DNA from: Thermoplasmata archaeon | Lineage (GTDB): Archaea; Thermoplasmatota; Thermoplasmata; Halarchaeoplasmatales; Halarchaeoplasmataceae | Assembly: GCA_003552585.1 (NCBI GenBank) | Contig: PUNK01000019.1 | Coordinates: forward strand, 1 to 49,986 | Direction: 5' to 3' | DNA length: 49,986 bases | Shown: piece by piece, positions 16,960 through 24,078 of the stretch | How positions within the stretch are numbered: position 1 is the first letter of the stretch | How the letters are laid out: each line of letters begins with the position of its first letter | Made by a program: the position numbers and the translations under genes | Notes under the pieces: model-generated | Seen by the model: only the letters and a program-made list of their open reading frames with translations | Databases searched by the model: none | Told to the model about the DNA's origin: nothing

Positions 16960-17051
16960 GGTTGTGATTTCGTTGCTCACTTAAAGATTTTTAAGGGAAA
17001 ATGTTGAGATTAGAACTATGAAATGAGGATATCAGGATGGAATAAGAAACA

Positions 17052-17060
17052 TTTTTATAC
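17052..17060 (+). promoter_or_regulatory. TATA box of the L7Ae operon
   Basis: TTTTTATAC, predicting transcription from about 17082 and so a leader of about 85 bases before the L7Ae start at 17167. That is long for this genome, where most leaders look short, and it includes the candidate kink-turn at 17130-17154. Confidence 0.45.
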
Positions 17061-17129
17061 TCCACCCTATGTTGAGTGAGTGCTTCACGTGCCGAATGGG
17101 TTTGTGATACCCTGAGGTTATACCGATGA

Positions 17130-17154
17130 TTTGTGAAGACGCATATGTCTGAAA
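17130..17154 (+). promoter_or_regulatory. Candidate kink-turn (L7Ae binding site) in the L7Ae leader
   Basis: A stem AGAC (17137-17140) / GTCT (17147-17150) with a six-base loop is preceded by GA (17135-17136) and followed by GA (17151-17152), the tandem sheared G-A pairs of a kink-turn. A 3-base bulge TGT (17132-17134) and a short UU/AA outer stem complete the pattern; the segments read as C-like GTGAAGA and D-like CTGA boxes. The ribosome-binding site GAGGTG begins 3 bases downstream, so L7Ae binding here could block its own translation, as is known for some archaeal L7Ae genes. The outer stem is weak, so this is a candidate only. Confidence 0.5.
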
Positions 17155-17166
17155 GAGGTGTAAAAA

Positions 17167-17532
17167 ATGGCAAAAATACATGTAAATTTCGAGATGACCG
17201 AGGAACTAGTCGATAAAACGTACGAAACAGTCGAAACGGCTAGGGACACGGGAAAGGTTAGAAAGGGTACCAATGAAGTCACAAAAGTTGTTGAAAGAGG
17301 GGATGCAAAATTAGTAGTTATGGCTGAAGATATCAACCCTCCTGAGATCCTAGCACACCTACCCTTGCTATGCGAGGAAAGGGAAATACCTTATGCATAT
17401 GTTCCCTCCCAAGAGGTATTAGGGACTGCTGCAGGTCTGGATGCTAGTTCGGCTTCCGTTGCCATAGTTGATGCGGGAAAAGGCGAACAGATGCTCGAGA
17501 ATCTCGTCAAATCCTTAGAAGAATTAAAATAG
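17167..17532 (+). CDS. rpl7ae: Ribosomal protein L7Ae
   Basis: A 121-residue kink-turn RNA-binding protein, part of the large subunit, box C/D and H/ACA RNPs and archaeal RNase P. RKGTNEVTKVVERGDAKLVV, AEDINPPEILAHLPLLCEE and IPYAYVPSQEVLG are the conserved RNA-binding core. The start ATG follows GAGGTG. It heads a four-gene operon with S28e, L24e and NDK, an order shared by many Euryarchaeota. A candidate kink-turn lies just upstream of the ribosome-binding site and may mediate self-regulation. Confidence 0.97.
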   Translation: MAKIHVNFEMTEELVDKTYETVETARDTGKVRKGTNEVTKVVERGDAKLVVMAEDINPPEILAHLPLLCEEREIPYAYVPSQEVLGTAAGLDASSASVAIVDAGKGEQMLENLVKSLEELK

Positions 17533-17552
17533 ATCCCTGAAGGGGTTATATC

Positions 17553-17765
17553 ATGGCTGAATATGAAGGAACTCCCGGAGAAGTCGTAGAGATAATCGGA
17601 CGTACCGGTATGACCGGTGAGGCTGTTCAGGTCAAAGTGCGGGTTCTCGAAGGAAGGGATGAAGGCAGGATCATCACAAGAAATGTTATGGGCCCGGTGA
17701 AAAAAGGCGACATCTTGATGCTTAGAGAGACTGCAAGAGAGGCAAGAAGCATCGGGGTGAGATAG
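17553..17765 (+). CDS. rps28e: Ribosomal protein S28e
   Basis: A 70-residue small-subunit protein of the S28e OB fold. [41 protein letters not shown] and [12 protein letters not shown] match the family to its conserved C-terminus. It begins 20 bases after L7Ae and its TAG stop directly abuts the L24e start codon. Confidence 0.96.
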   Translation: MAEYEGTPGEVVEIIGRTGMTGEAVQVKVRVLEGRDEGRIITRNVMGPVKKGDILMLRETAREARSIGVR

Positions 17766-18020
17766 ATGGTGGAAGCTAAAGAGTGCACCTTCTGTGGAAA
17801 CAAGATCGAACCCGGGACAGGCAAGATGTATGTCAAGATCGATGGGTCAGTATATCACTTCTGTACAGGAAAATGCAAGAAGAACATGGTGAACCTGGGA
17901 AGAAAGGACCGTGAAACACGTTGGACAACTAGATATGCACAGGAGAAGGCTTTGAAGACTTACAGAAGGAAGGACGCCAAGAAGAAGAAGAAAAAGATCA
18001 TCCGAAGGAAGAAGGAGTGA
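17766..18020 (+). CDS. rpl24e: Ribosomal protein L24e
   Basis: An 84-residue zinc-binding large-subunit protein. The zinc ligands are Cys7 and Cys10 (CTFCGNKI) and Cys33 and Cys37 (HFCTGKCKKN). The C-terminal 20 residues are almost all Lys and Arg, a longer basic tail than in many archaeal L24e proteins. It starts on the base after the S28e stop. Confidence 0.95.
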   Translation: MVEAKECTFCGNKIEPGTGKMYVKIDGSVYHFCTGKCKKNMVNLGRKDRETRWTTRYAQEKALKTYRRKDAKKKKKKIIRRKKE

Positions 18021-18028
18021 GTTAAACT

Positions 18029-18478
18029 ATGGAAAAGACCTTCGTCATGATTAAGCCAGACGGGGTTCAACGTGGGTACGTTGGCGAGATCATTTCTAGA
18101 TTCGAAAGCAAGGGATTAAAACTTGTAGCCCTAAAGATGTTGTGGATCGATGAAGAGACCGCTAGGGAACACTATGCTGAACACAAGGGAAAGGATTTCT
18201 ACAGGCCTCTGATAAATTATATCACATCTGGACCGGTCGTGGCAATGTTGGTTGAAGGGGATTCGGCCATAAAAGTGGTACGTAAGTTAGTTGGCAAAAC
18301 CGATCCAAAGGAAGCTAAACCGGGAACGATAAGAGGTGATCTCGGTTTAGACGTTGCCAGAAACGTAGTACATGCTGCTGATTCAGAAAAAAGTGCTGAA
18401 CGGGAGCTGAACATATTTTTTGACCCTGAAGATATCAAAGAATACGAGCTTTCTAGTGAAGAATGGTTGTACGAGTAG
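18029..18478 (+). CDS. ndk: Nucleoside diphosphate kinase
   Basis: 149 residues; transfers phosphate between nucleoside tri- and diphosphates through phosphohistidine His115 in RNVVHAADS. TFVMIKPDGVQRG at the N-terminus and PGTIRGDLG are hallmark motifs, and the length is standard. It closes the L7Ae-S28e-L24e operon, a common archaeal arrangement in which infB often follows; infB is absent here. The stop faces the stop of the TPR-ATPase gene 4 bases away. Confidence 0.96.
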   Translation: MEKTFVMIKPDGVQRGYVGEIISRFESKGLKLVALKMLWIDEETAREHYAEHKGKDFYRPLINYITSGPVVAMLVEGDSAIKVVRKLVGKTDPKEAKPGTIRGDLGLDVARNVVHAADSEKSAERELNIFFDPEDIKEYELSSEEWLYE

Positions 18479-18481
18479 TCT

Positions 18482-20935
18482 TCAGCTTGCCTCTGATAGG
18501 TTTTCCAGCCTAGATTCACACTTCTTCAGATATTGGTCTGCACCTATCCTCTTGAATGTTTCACAAGAATCTTCTAGGTACATCTTTGCTTTATCCAATT
18601 CACCCTTTTTCTCGTAAACTAGTCCTACATTGTACTTCATCTCAGCCTTTGTGAACGGGATATCTAAGTCTTCTATTATACTCATGCCATGCCAGAGCTT
18701 GTCCAACGCTTCCTCGTATTTGTCCCTTTTTCTATTTATTATACCCATAGTCTGGTAGACCGCTGAAAGGCCAACAAGGTCATTCATATTACTCATAATG
18801 CTTTCAGCCCGTTCAGCAAAAATCTCTGCTTTATCAGTATCCCCTTTTCTTGCAAGTGCTTCGGCTTTATTGAAATATCCCCACCCTATGAAACCGTTGT
18901 TACCGATTTTCTTGGCGTATTCCACCGTCTTGTCTAAACATTCTATGGCCTGATCCCACTTTTCCTTCTTCATATACTGATCTCCGATGTTGTTGTAGGC
19001 TTTAGCTAGTTCTCGGAAGGAATTGTTCTTCTTGAAGGTAGGTATACTTTTTTGATAATGTTCTATCGCTCTATCATTTTCTCCACGATGAGCATAAGTA
19101 TTACCCATATCAAGATAAGTCAAGGCAAGTATATCTTCCCTACCTGCTTCTTCAGCCATACTCTCTGCCTTCTTATAATGCTCGATGGCTTCGTCGAAGG
19201 CCCCTTCCCGCCAATGCAAATAGCCTAGCCCTCTATTACAGTCGGCTATACCCACATGATCACTTTGTTCCTCGGAAATCTTTAAAGACTGCTCGTAGTG
19301 AGCCCCCGCTTCATCATATTCCTGCACATCTCTCAAGATGTGACCTAAAAGTCGGTGTGCTTTTGATTCCGTTTTTTTATCCCCCGCTTCTCTACTAAGT
19401 TCCAAAAGTTGTTCTGTGATATCCCTACCAAGATCCATGTCGCTTATCTCAAAGGCTAGTTCCCCTATCTTGAGTAGAAGAACTATCTCTTTTTCCTGCT
19501 TGTCTTCCAAACCTCTAATCTTCCTCAGGGAATAGAGTGCTCGTTCATAGTGTTCGATAGCGTGCTCTATGGCGAAGCTTGATAAAGCATTATCACCCGA
19601 CTTGATAGAATAATCATAAGCTTTTTCATAATCCTTTCCCTCGTAAAAGTGTCTGCTCAATGCATAATGATGTTCGACCAATTCATCTTCGTAGATCTCT
19701 TCTATCGAATTGCCGACCTGTTTGTGAAGTATCCTTCGCCTGCTCTTACCCATATTACTATAGAGAGTTAGTCTGATCTGGATATGATTGAACCGGAATA
19801 CCTCTTCATCATCATCCTCTTTCTCATGGATAAGACCTTTGACCTCGAGTTCCTCTATAATATCTAGTAGTTCGATAACGTCAATGTTGATCGTATTTTC
19901 AAGTACCTCGAATGAGAATTCTGTACCTATCACAGCAGCATACATGAGAACCTTTTTCTCTTTCTTGGTCAACCGTTCTATACGTCTACTCGTTATGTCC
20001 TTGATAGCCGGAGGTATGTTGATATCCGATAGTTCTTCTTCGGGATCCCAGTTGTAAGAGTAAGGGTCGATTATGCCTTCTTCCATCATAGAATTTAGGA
20101 TCTCTATTGTATAATATGGATTCCCTTCTGTTTCGCGATATAACATCAGTAGAAAAGATTGAGGTAACTCTTCAGATTTGAGCATGTTCTTTACCATGGC
20201 TGATGAGTTCATGAAATCCATCCTATCGACCGATATCTCTTCAACTAGCCTTTCTTCCTTCATCCTATCCAAAGCACCCTCCATCGGGAACTCCTTTTCC
20301 CTAGTGAGTTCTTCAGGCCTATAAGCGGCCAATATAAAAACGGAATTACTCTGTGTATGCCGTGCTAGATGGTGGAGGAGTTGAGCAGATGCAGGGTCTA
20401 TCCATTGAAAGTCATCTATGATCAGTAATACCGGATTTTTCTCTGATAGATCTTGGATCAGATCAGTGATCTTGTCAAACATCATCTCCCTTCTGTCAGA
20501 GAGAGATATGTCAAGAGTCTCCTCTTTATCATCTCTTCCACCGATACCCACAAGACCCATAGATATGCCCCCGGTTTGAGTGGAGGAGGCTGCTTGGGCA
20601 AAAAGTCCGACACCACTATCCTCCATTTCCTCTTCATCTTCTTCCATGAAATCTTTAAGAGCTTCAAAGAAGGGGATATATGGGTCCGTACTTTCAAAGT
20701 AGAGACACCTTCCTTTAAGAGTTAAAAAATTATGTTCTCCACAGATCTCTGCGAACTTATTAGCGAGCGCACTTTTGCCAACCCCAGCCTCACCTTTTAG
20801 TAATACAAGTCTACCTTTCCCTTCAGTAACTTCTTTCATATAAGACTTGAGCTCATCGAGTTCCTTTTTACGGTTTACAAATCCTGTATTTTCTCCATCC
20901 TGTGTCACTTTATCAGACATAGATATTAATGCCAT
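18482..20935 (-). CDS. STAND-type AAA_16 ATPase with C-terminal TPR array
   Basis: About 817 residues. The N-terminal NTPase has a P-loop (GEAGVGKSALA, about residues 48-58), Walker B LLIIDDFQWIDP near 172-183 and a winged-helix-like segment (LTKKEKKVLMYAAVIG). From about residue 470 on there are many TPR-like helical pairs (YLHWREGAFDEAIEHYKKAE, DRAIEHYQKSIP and others). Such proteins are usually regulators or signal hubs in which the TPRs sense a ligand or partner. The ORF extends to 21037 with a hydrophobic stretch, but TATA-like elements near 20950-20968 lie inside it, so I start at the ATG at 20935; 20920 (MSDKVTQ) is the alternative. It is transcribed divergently from the cdrS-like gene. 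Confidence 0.82.
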   Translation of the reverse strand: MALISMSDKVTQDGENTGFVNRKKELDELKSYMKEVTEGKGRLVLLKGEAGVGKSALANKFAEICGEHNFLTLKGRCLYFESTDPYIPFFEALKDFMEEDEEEMEDSGVGLFAQAASSTQTGGISMGLVGIGGRDDKEETLDISLSDRREMMFDKITDLIQDLSEKNPVLLIIDDFQWIDPASAQLLHHLARHTQSNSVFILAAYRPEELTREKEFPMEGALDRMKEERLVEEISVDRMDFMNSSAMVKNMLKSEELPQSFLLMLYRETEGNPYYTIEILNSMMEEGIIDPYSYNWDPEEELSDINIPPAIKDITSRRIERLTKKEKKVLMYAAVIGTEFSFEVLENTINIDVIELLDIIEELEVKGLIHEKEDDDEEVFRFNHIQIRLTLYSNMGKSRRRILHKQVGNSIEEIYEDELVEHHYALSRHFYEGKDYEKAYDYSIKSGDNALSSFAIEHAIEHYERALYSLRKIRGLEDKQEKEIVLLLKIGELAFEISDMDLGRDITEQLLELSREAGDKKTESKAHRLLGHILRDVQEYDEAGAHYEQSLKISEEQSDHVGIADCNRGLGYLHWREGAFDEAIEHYKKAESMAEEAGREDILALTYLDMGNTYAHRGENDRAIEHYQKSIPTFKKNNSFRELAKAYNNIGDQYMKKEKWDQAIECLDKTVEYAKKIGNNGFIGWGYFNKAEALARKGDTDKAEIFAERAESIMSNMNDLVGLSAVYQTMGIINRKRDKYEEALDKLWHGMSIIEDLDIPFTKAEMKYNVGLVYEKKGELDKAKMYLEDSCETFKRIGADQYLKKCESRLENLSEAS

Positions 20936-21023
20936 ATCAGATGAGGGTATTAAAATATTTCCTATATCCATCAAAACAACGATGTTAACGATTTCAATTA
21001 TCAGTATGACAAAAACCGAAAGG

Positions 21024-21031
21024 CTTATAAG
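21024..21031 (+). promoter_or_regulatory. TATA box of the cdrS-ftsZ genes
   Basis: CTTATAAG, predicting transcription from about 21053, exactly where the inverted repeat at 21054-21082 begins. It lies in the 168-base divergent spacer to the TPR-ATPase gene. Confidence 0.55.
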
Positions 21032-21053
21032 TATCAAAATCTATTATACCTTT

Positions 21054-21082
21054 GTCTGACGTATTACCCTTATACGTCGGAC
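21054..21082 (+). promoter_or_regulatory. Inverted repeat at the cdrS-like gene's predicted transcription start, candidate operator
   Basis: GTCTGACGTAT (21054-21064) and ATACGTCGGAC (21072-21082) are inverted copies with one mismatch in 11 and a 7-base spacer. The repeat begins at the predicted transcription start and lies 21 bases before the ATG. Ribbon-helix-helix proteins bind such short inverted repeats, so self-regulation by the gene product is a natural reading; a 5' RNA hairpin is the alternative. Confidence 0.55.
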
Positions 21083-21103
21083 TGAAAACATAAAGGTGCC
21101 AAC

Positions 21104-21424
21104 ATGGCGTCGGACACACAACGTATAACCGTCAGAATCCCAAAAGATATGTCAGATGATTTAGATGAATTAGTGGACAGGGGGGACTTCCCAAACGTTT
21201 CTGAGGCGATAAGGACTGCTATCGAGGAGCTCATCAAAGCCAAAAATGCTCCCGATCACATCTCAAAGGTCACGGTAGATCTGCCTAAGAAGAACGTTGA
21301 TGATATAGAAAATTTAGTCACCGGTGGCGATTCTATCTCCGTTGATGATGCGATAAGGACTGCTGTAAGAGAATACATAAAAGATCGGATCAAAGAATAC
21401 CAAAGATCTCAACTTCAAGATTGA
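21104..21424 (+). CDS. Tandem ribbon-helix-helix protein, CdrS-like cell-division regulator
   Basis: 106 residues with two ribbon-helix-helix units in one chain: RITVRIPKDMSDDLDELVDR...FPNVSEAIRTAI (about 7-43) and KVTVDLPKKNVDDIENLVTG...ISVDDAIRTAV (about 55-88). The two units are alike, so an internal duplication is likely. It lies 52 bases upstream of ftsZ. In Haloarchaea the RHH protein CdrS precedes ftsZ2 and controls cell division; by fold and position this looks like a double-domain counterpart. AGGTG precedes the ATG. Its own promoter region has an inverted repeat that it may bind. Confidence 0.85.
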   Translation: MASDTQRITVRIPKDMSDDLDELVDRGDFPNVSEAIRTAIEELIKAKNAPDHISKVTVDLPKKNVDDIENLVTGGDSISVDDAIRTAVREYIKDRIKEYQRSQLQD

Positions 21425-21429
21425 CGGTG

Positions 21430-21444
21430 CTTTTAATATAAAAG
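21430..21444 (+). promoter_or_regulatory. Possible internal promoter of the first ftsZ
   Basis: CTTTTAATATAAAAG is a near-symmetric TATA-like element between the RHH gene and ftsZ, predicting a start near 21463 just ahead of the GAGGT ribosome-binding site. ftsZ could thus be transcribed both with the RHH gene and alone. Confidence 0.35.
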
Positions 21445-21476
21445 TTATTATCCTAAACAGGATATGAGGTCAGAAC

Positions 21477-22487
21477 ATGGGTGCTAGCCGGTATTATCAA
21501 GACGAGGCTAACGGGGCCTCATCATTATCTGTGATCGTTGTAGGAGTGGGTGGAGCTGGAAATAATAGTGTAAACCGTTTGAGTCGTATGGGTGTATATG
21601 GGGCACAAACTTTAGCAGTGAACACCGATAGAGGGCACCTGTCAGATATAGAGGCTGAAAAAAAATTGCTCATAGGGGCTAAACTGAATAAAGGACTTGG
21701 AGCAGGGGGAAAACCTGAGATAGGCGAGCGGTGCGCTGAGAACTCGGCTGGCTTCTTTGCAGAGTACTTCGATGATGCTGATCTTGTATTCATAACAGCT
21801 GGACTCGGAGGTGGTACCGGAACGGGAGCGGCACCTTTGATAGCTGAGATGGCAGCTAGGAAAAAGGCCTTAGTGATCAGTATCGTAACGATGCCTTTCG
21901 GTGTGGAGGGGGTTACTAAGAGAAAGATCGCCATGCAAGGTTTGAGACACATAGAACATTTCTCAAATTCAACGATCGTTTTAGAAAACGACACACTTTT
22001 AGAAGTCGCGCCGAGGCTCTCTTTGAACCAAGCCTTCGGATTGATGGACGCTCTGATCTCGGAGCTAGCTAAAAGTCTTACTGAAGTTGTCACTTATCCT
22101 TCTCTTATAAACCTAGATTTTAACGATCTTAGAAGTGTTCTAGGGCGAGGGGGTGTCTCTACACTGCTCCACGGAGAGGCAAATGTAGACGATCACATGA
22201 AGGTCGTAAAAGATGCAACGGAAAACCCGTTCTTGAATGTAGATTATAACGGTGCTAAAAATGCTTTGATCCATATCACAGGTGGAAAAGGTTTATCTCT
22301 CGGTAAAACAACAGATATAGTTGAAGGGATGACTTCAAGATTCGACAGAAACGCGACCGTTATATTCGGTGCTCGAGAGGACCCTCACTGCAGAAATAAA
22401 GTGAAGTTGATGGCCGTGGTAACAGGATTGAAAAAGAAAAGATCTTCACATAGTCGTAGAAGAAGAGATATCGAATCTATCAGGTGA
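21477..22487 (+). CDS. ftsZ: FtsZ (FtsZ2-like by context)
   Basis: A 336-residue tubulin-family GTPase that builds the division ring. VVGVGGAGNNSVNRL binds nucleotide, GGGTGTG at 111-117 is the tubulin signature, and the T7 loop NLDFNDLRS gives catalytic Asp214 and Asp217. The C-terminus ends in a short very basic tail (KKKRSSHSRRRR) without the usual partner-binding peptide. Its place directly after a CdrS-like RHH gene matches the cdrS-ftsZ2 pair of Haloarchaea. A second FtsZ is encoded at 25435-26523. Confidence 0.93.
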   Translation: MGASRYYQDEANGASSLSVIVVGVGGAGNNSVNRLSRMGVYGAQTLAVNTDRGHLSDIEAEKKLLIGAKLNKGLGAGGKPEIGERCAENSAGFFAEYFDDADLVFITAGLGGGTGTGAAPLIAEMAARKKALVISIVTMPFGVEGVTKRKIAMQGLRHIEHFSNSTIVLENDTLLEVAPRLSLNQAFGLMDALISELAKSLTEVVTYPSLINLDFNDLRSVLGRGGVSTLLHGEANVDDHMKVVKDATENPFLNVDYNGAKNALIHITGGKGLSLGKTTDIVEGMTSRFDRNATVIFGAREDPHCRNKVKLMAVVTGLKKKRSSHSRRRRDIESIR

Positions 22488-22491
22488 TACC

Positions 22492-22500
22492 TTTTTATGC
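22492..22500 (+). promoter_or_regulatory. TATA-like element before the DUF167 gene
   Basis: TTTTTATGC just after the ftsZ stop, predicting a start near 22522, a few bases before the GTG/ATG starts of the DUF167 gene. The T-run could also end the ftsZ transcript. Confidence 0.35.
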
Positions 22501-22526
22501 AAAATTGTTTTAAGTAGAATATTACT

Positions 22527-22850
22527 GTGAAAAACATGTGTGGAAGGATCGACGAAGCTCTTAAAAAGTCCGAAGAAGGGATCTACATAGATGTACTAGT
22601 AAATCCAAATTCAAAACAAGATAACATAATGGGGTTCGATGTTTGGAGAAATTGTATAAAAATAAACATAAGCTCACCACCAAAAGATGGAAAGGCAAAC
22701 GATGCCTTGTTAGAGCTTTTGTCCTCCGTCCTTGATATCACCCACGAAAGGATCAAAATAGTGAAGGGCGCTAGATCGAAGAAAAAAAGATTATTCATAG
22801 AGGATATCTCCAAGAGCGATATCGTGAGAAAACTTGCGAAGAGAGAATGA
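22527..22850 (+). CDS. DUF167 (YggU-type) protein
   Basis: A small alpha/beta protein of the DUF167 family: YIDVLVNPNSKQDNIMGF, INISSPPKDGKANDALLELL and VKGARSKKKRLFIED cover the whole conserved domain. No biochemical function is established. A GTG at 22527 and an ATG at 22536 are both possible starts. Its TGA overlaps the ATG of the following Toprim gene, so the two are translationally coupled. Confidence 0.88.
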   Translation: MKNMCGRIDEALKKSEEGIYIDVLVNPNSKQDNIMGFDVWRNCIKINISSPPKDGKANDALLELLSSVLDITHERIKIVKGARSKKKRLFIEDISKSDIVRKLAKRE

Positions 22851-23293
22851 ATATGAGAAGGATTAAAGAACGTTTAGAAGGTGTAACAGAAGTTCTAGAC
22901 AAGATACGCCAGTTGAACCGGGATATTCCGATAATAGTGGAAGGTAGGAACGATGTTTTTGCCCTAAGAAAACTTGGATTTGAAGGAGATATAATCAAGA
23001 TAAAGAGAGGAAAATCTGTCTTTCATATCATCGAGGATCTGAGTGTAAAACATGATGAAATAATAGTACTCACTGATTGGGATCGAACGGGTGGTAGGTT
23101 AGCTCACCGGGTCAAGAAGGCCTGCAAAGCCAACACCATAAAATGTCATGAAAGGTACCGGAAAAGGATAATAAAGTATGTTAAAAAAGATGTCAAAGAT
23201 GTTGAGGGGCTGCCAAAATTCATCTCGAGGGCTAAAAGAGAGGTGGAGCGATCAGGTTTTGGACGGGGAAGGGAAGGAGGAGATCCTTGTTAG
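22847..23293 (+). CDS. Stand-alone Toprim-domain protein (UPF0292-like)
   Basis: A 148-residue Toprim protein: the glutamate is in IIVEGRNDVFALRKLG and the DxD pair in IVLTDWDRTGGRLA, so the metal site is complete. The basic C-terminal half (RYRKRIIKYVKKDVKDVEGL) suggests RNA or DNA binding. Small archaeal Toprim proteins of this type are thought to act on nucleic acid, possibly rRNA, given frequent proximity to ribosomal genes; this is inference. It overlaps the DUF167 gene by 4 bases. Confidence 0.85.
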   Translation: MNMRRIKERLEGVTEVLDKIRQLNRDIPIIVEGRNDVFALRKLGFEGDIIKIKRGKSVFHIIEDLSVKHDEIIVLTDWDRTGGRLAHRVKKACKANTIKCHERYRKRIIKYVKKDVKDVEGLPKFISRAKREVERSGFGRGREGGDPC

Positions 23294-23316
23294 CATCCAT
23301 TGAATGCACCAAAATG

Positions 23317-23325
23317 TTTATATAA
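23317..23325 (+). promoter_or_regulatory. TATA box of the L1-L10-L12 operon
   Basis: TTTATATAA, predicting transcription from about 23347, which gives a leader of about 90 bases before the TTG start of L1. That leader folds into the composite hairpin listed at 23353-23426. Confidence 0.55.
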
Positions 23326-23352
23326 CTATCCGTTTTGATTGGACATCCTGTG

Positions 23353-23426
23353 CCTGTAGGAGGTCTTTCCAATTCTACCGGAATAAGATCATCCGTGAGT
23401 TGGAAAAGACACGTCAGCACTACAGG
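23353..23426 (+). promoter_or_regulatory. Structured L1 operon leader, candidate L1 autoregulatory site
   Basis: Three nested stems can form: CCTGTAG (23353-23359) with CTACAGG (23420-23426); GTCTTTCCAA (23363-23372) with TTGGAAAAGAC (23400-23410, one bulged A); and CGGA (23379-23382) with TCCG (23392-23395). The outer stem takes in the first bases of the L1 ribosome-binding site GGAGG (23425-23429). Archaeal L1 is known to repress its own operon by binding an mRNA structure with an asymmetric internal loop; here the 5' side of the loop above the outer stem is GAG. The stems are seen; L1 binding is inferred. Confidence 0.5.
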
Positions 23427-23436
23427 AGGTATTCAC

Positions 23437-24075
23437 TTGGCAGACGAAGAAATACTGAAAGCGGTTGAAAAAGCGATAGAAAAAGCCCCTGAAAGGAACT
23501 TTAGTGAGAGCATAGAGCTCGCTATTAACCTGAGGGACATCGATTTGAGCATCCCTGGGAATAGGGTTGACAGGGAAATACGTTTACCTCATGGTAGAGG
23601 CAAAGAGATAAAGATCGGTGTTTTTGGATCAGGAGAGGTAGCTCTTAAGGCTAGAGAATCTGCAGATACTGTTATCGAACCTGACGAGATAGAAGAGCTC
23701 TCTGATGATAAAAGAAAAGCAAGGAGGATCACCGAAGAACATCAATTCTTCTTGGCGGAGCCACCATTGATGCCGGTCATCGGTAGAGAACTAGGTTCTA
23801 TTTTGGGTCCGAAAGGTAAGATGCCCACTCCGATAACACCGAATATAGACCTTACGGACACTATCGATTCTCTAAGGAACACGATACATGTCAGGTCGAG
23901 AGATAAAAGGACATTCCATGCACCAGTGGGTACTGTAGATATGGATATGGACGATATAACTGATAATATAGATACGGTGATAAGAAGGATAATCGACGAG
24001 CTTGAAAGGGGAAGAATGAACATAGACAGCATCTACGTAAAGACCACTATGGGTCCTGCAGTGAGGTTAATGTGA
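23437..24075 (+). CDS. rpl1: Ribosomal protein L1
   Basis: About 213 residues. RNFSESIELAINLRDIDLS, FLAEPPLMPVIGRELGSILG, PKGKMPTPI and VKTTMGPAVRL are characteristic of L1, which shapes the L1 stalk of the large subunit. The start is a TTG at 23437, supported by GGAGG seven bases upstream and the usual ADEEI-type beginning. The open frame back to 23335 is leader, not coding. It begins the L1-L10-L12 operon; the gene for L11, usually just upstream in archaea, is absent here and replaced by ftsZ, DUF167 and Toprim genes. Confidence 0.95.
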   Translation: MADEEILKAVEKAIEKAPERNFSESIELAINLRDIDLSIPGNRVDREIRLPHGRGKEIKIGVFGSGEVALKARESADTVIEPDEIEELSDDKRKARRITEEHQFFLAEPPLMPVIGRELGSILGPKGKMPTPITPNIDLTDTIDSLRNTIHVRSRDKRTFHAPVGTVDMDMDDITDNIDTVIRRIIDELERGRMNIDSIYVKTTMGPAVRLM

Positions 24076-24078
24076 GGG

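Noticed and set aside
16940-17166. A possible tRNA or box C/D RNA gene in the gap before L7Ae
   Set aside because: No cloverleaf can be drawn; the C/D-like boxes are better explained as a leader kink-turn, and no guide sequence can be supported.
20936-21037. Hydrophobic N-terminal extension of the STAND-TPR protein as a membrane anchor
   Set aside because: TATA-like elements lie within it and the downstream ATGs fit better; more likely promoter DNA.
21497-22093. A 198-codon open frame antisense to the first ftsZ
   Set aside because: Composition (Ser- and Pro-rich) is that of a complement frame; the sense frame is a clear FtsZ.
23335-23436. N-terminal extension of L1
   Set aside because: The segment is the structured leader; GGAGG and the family start place translation at the TTG at 23437.
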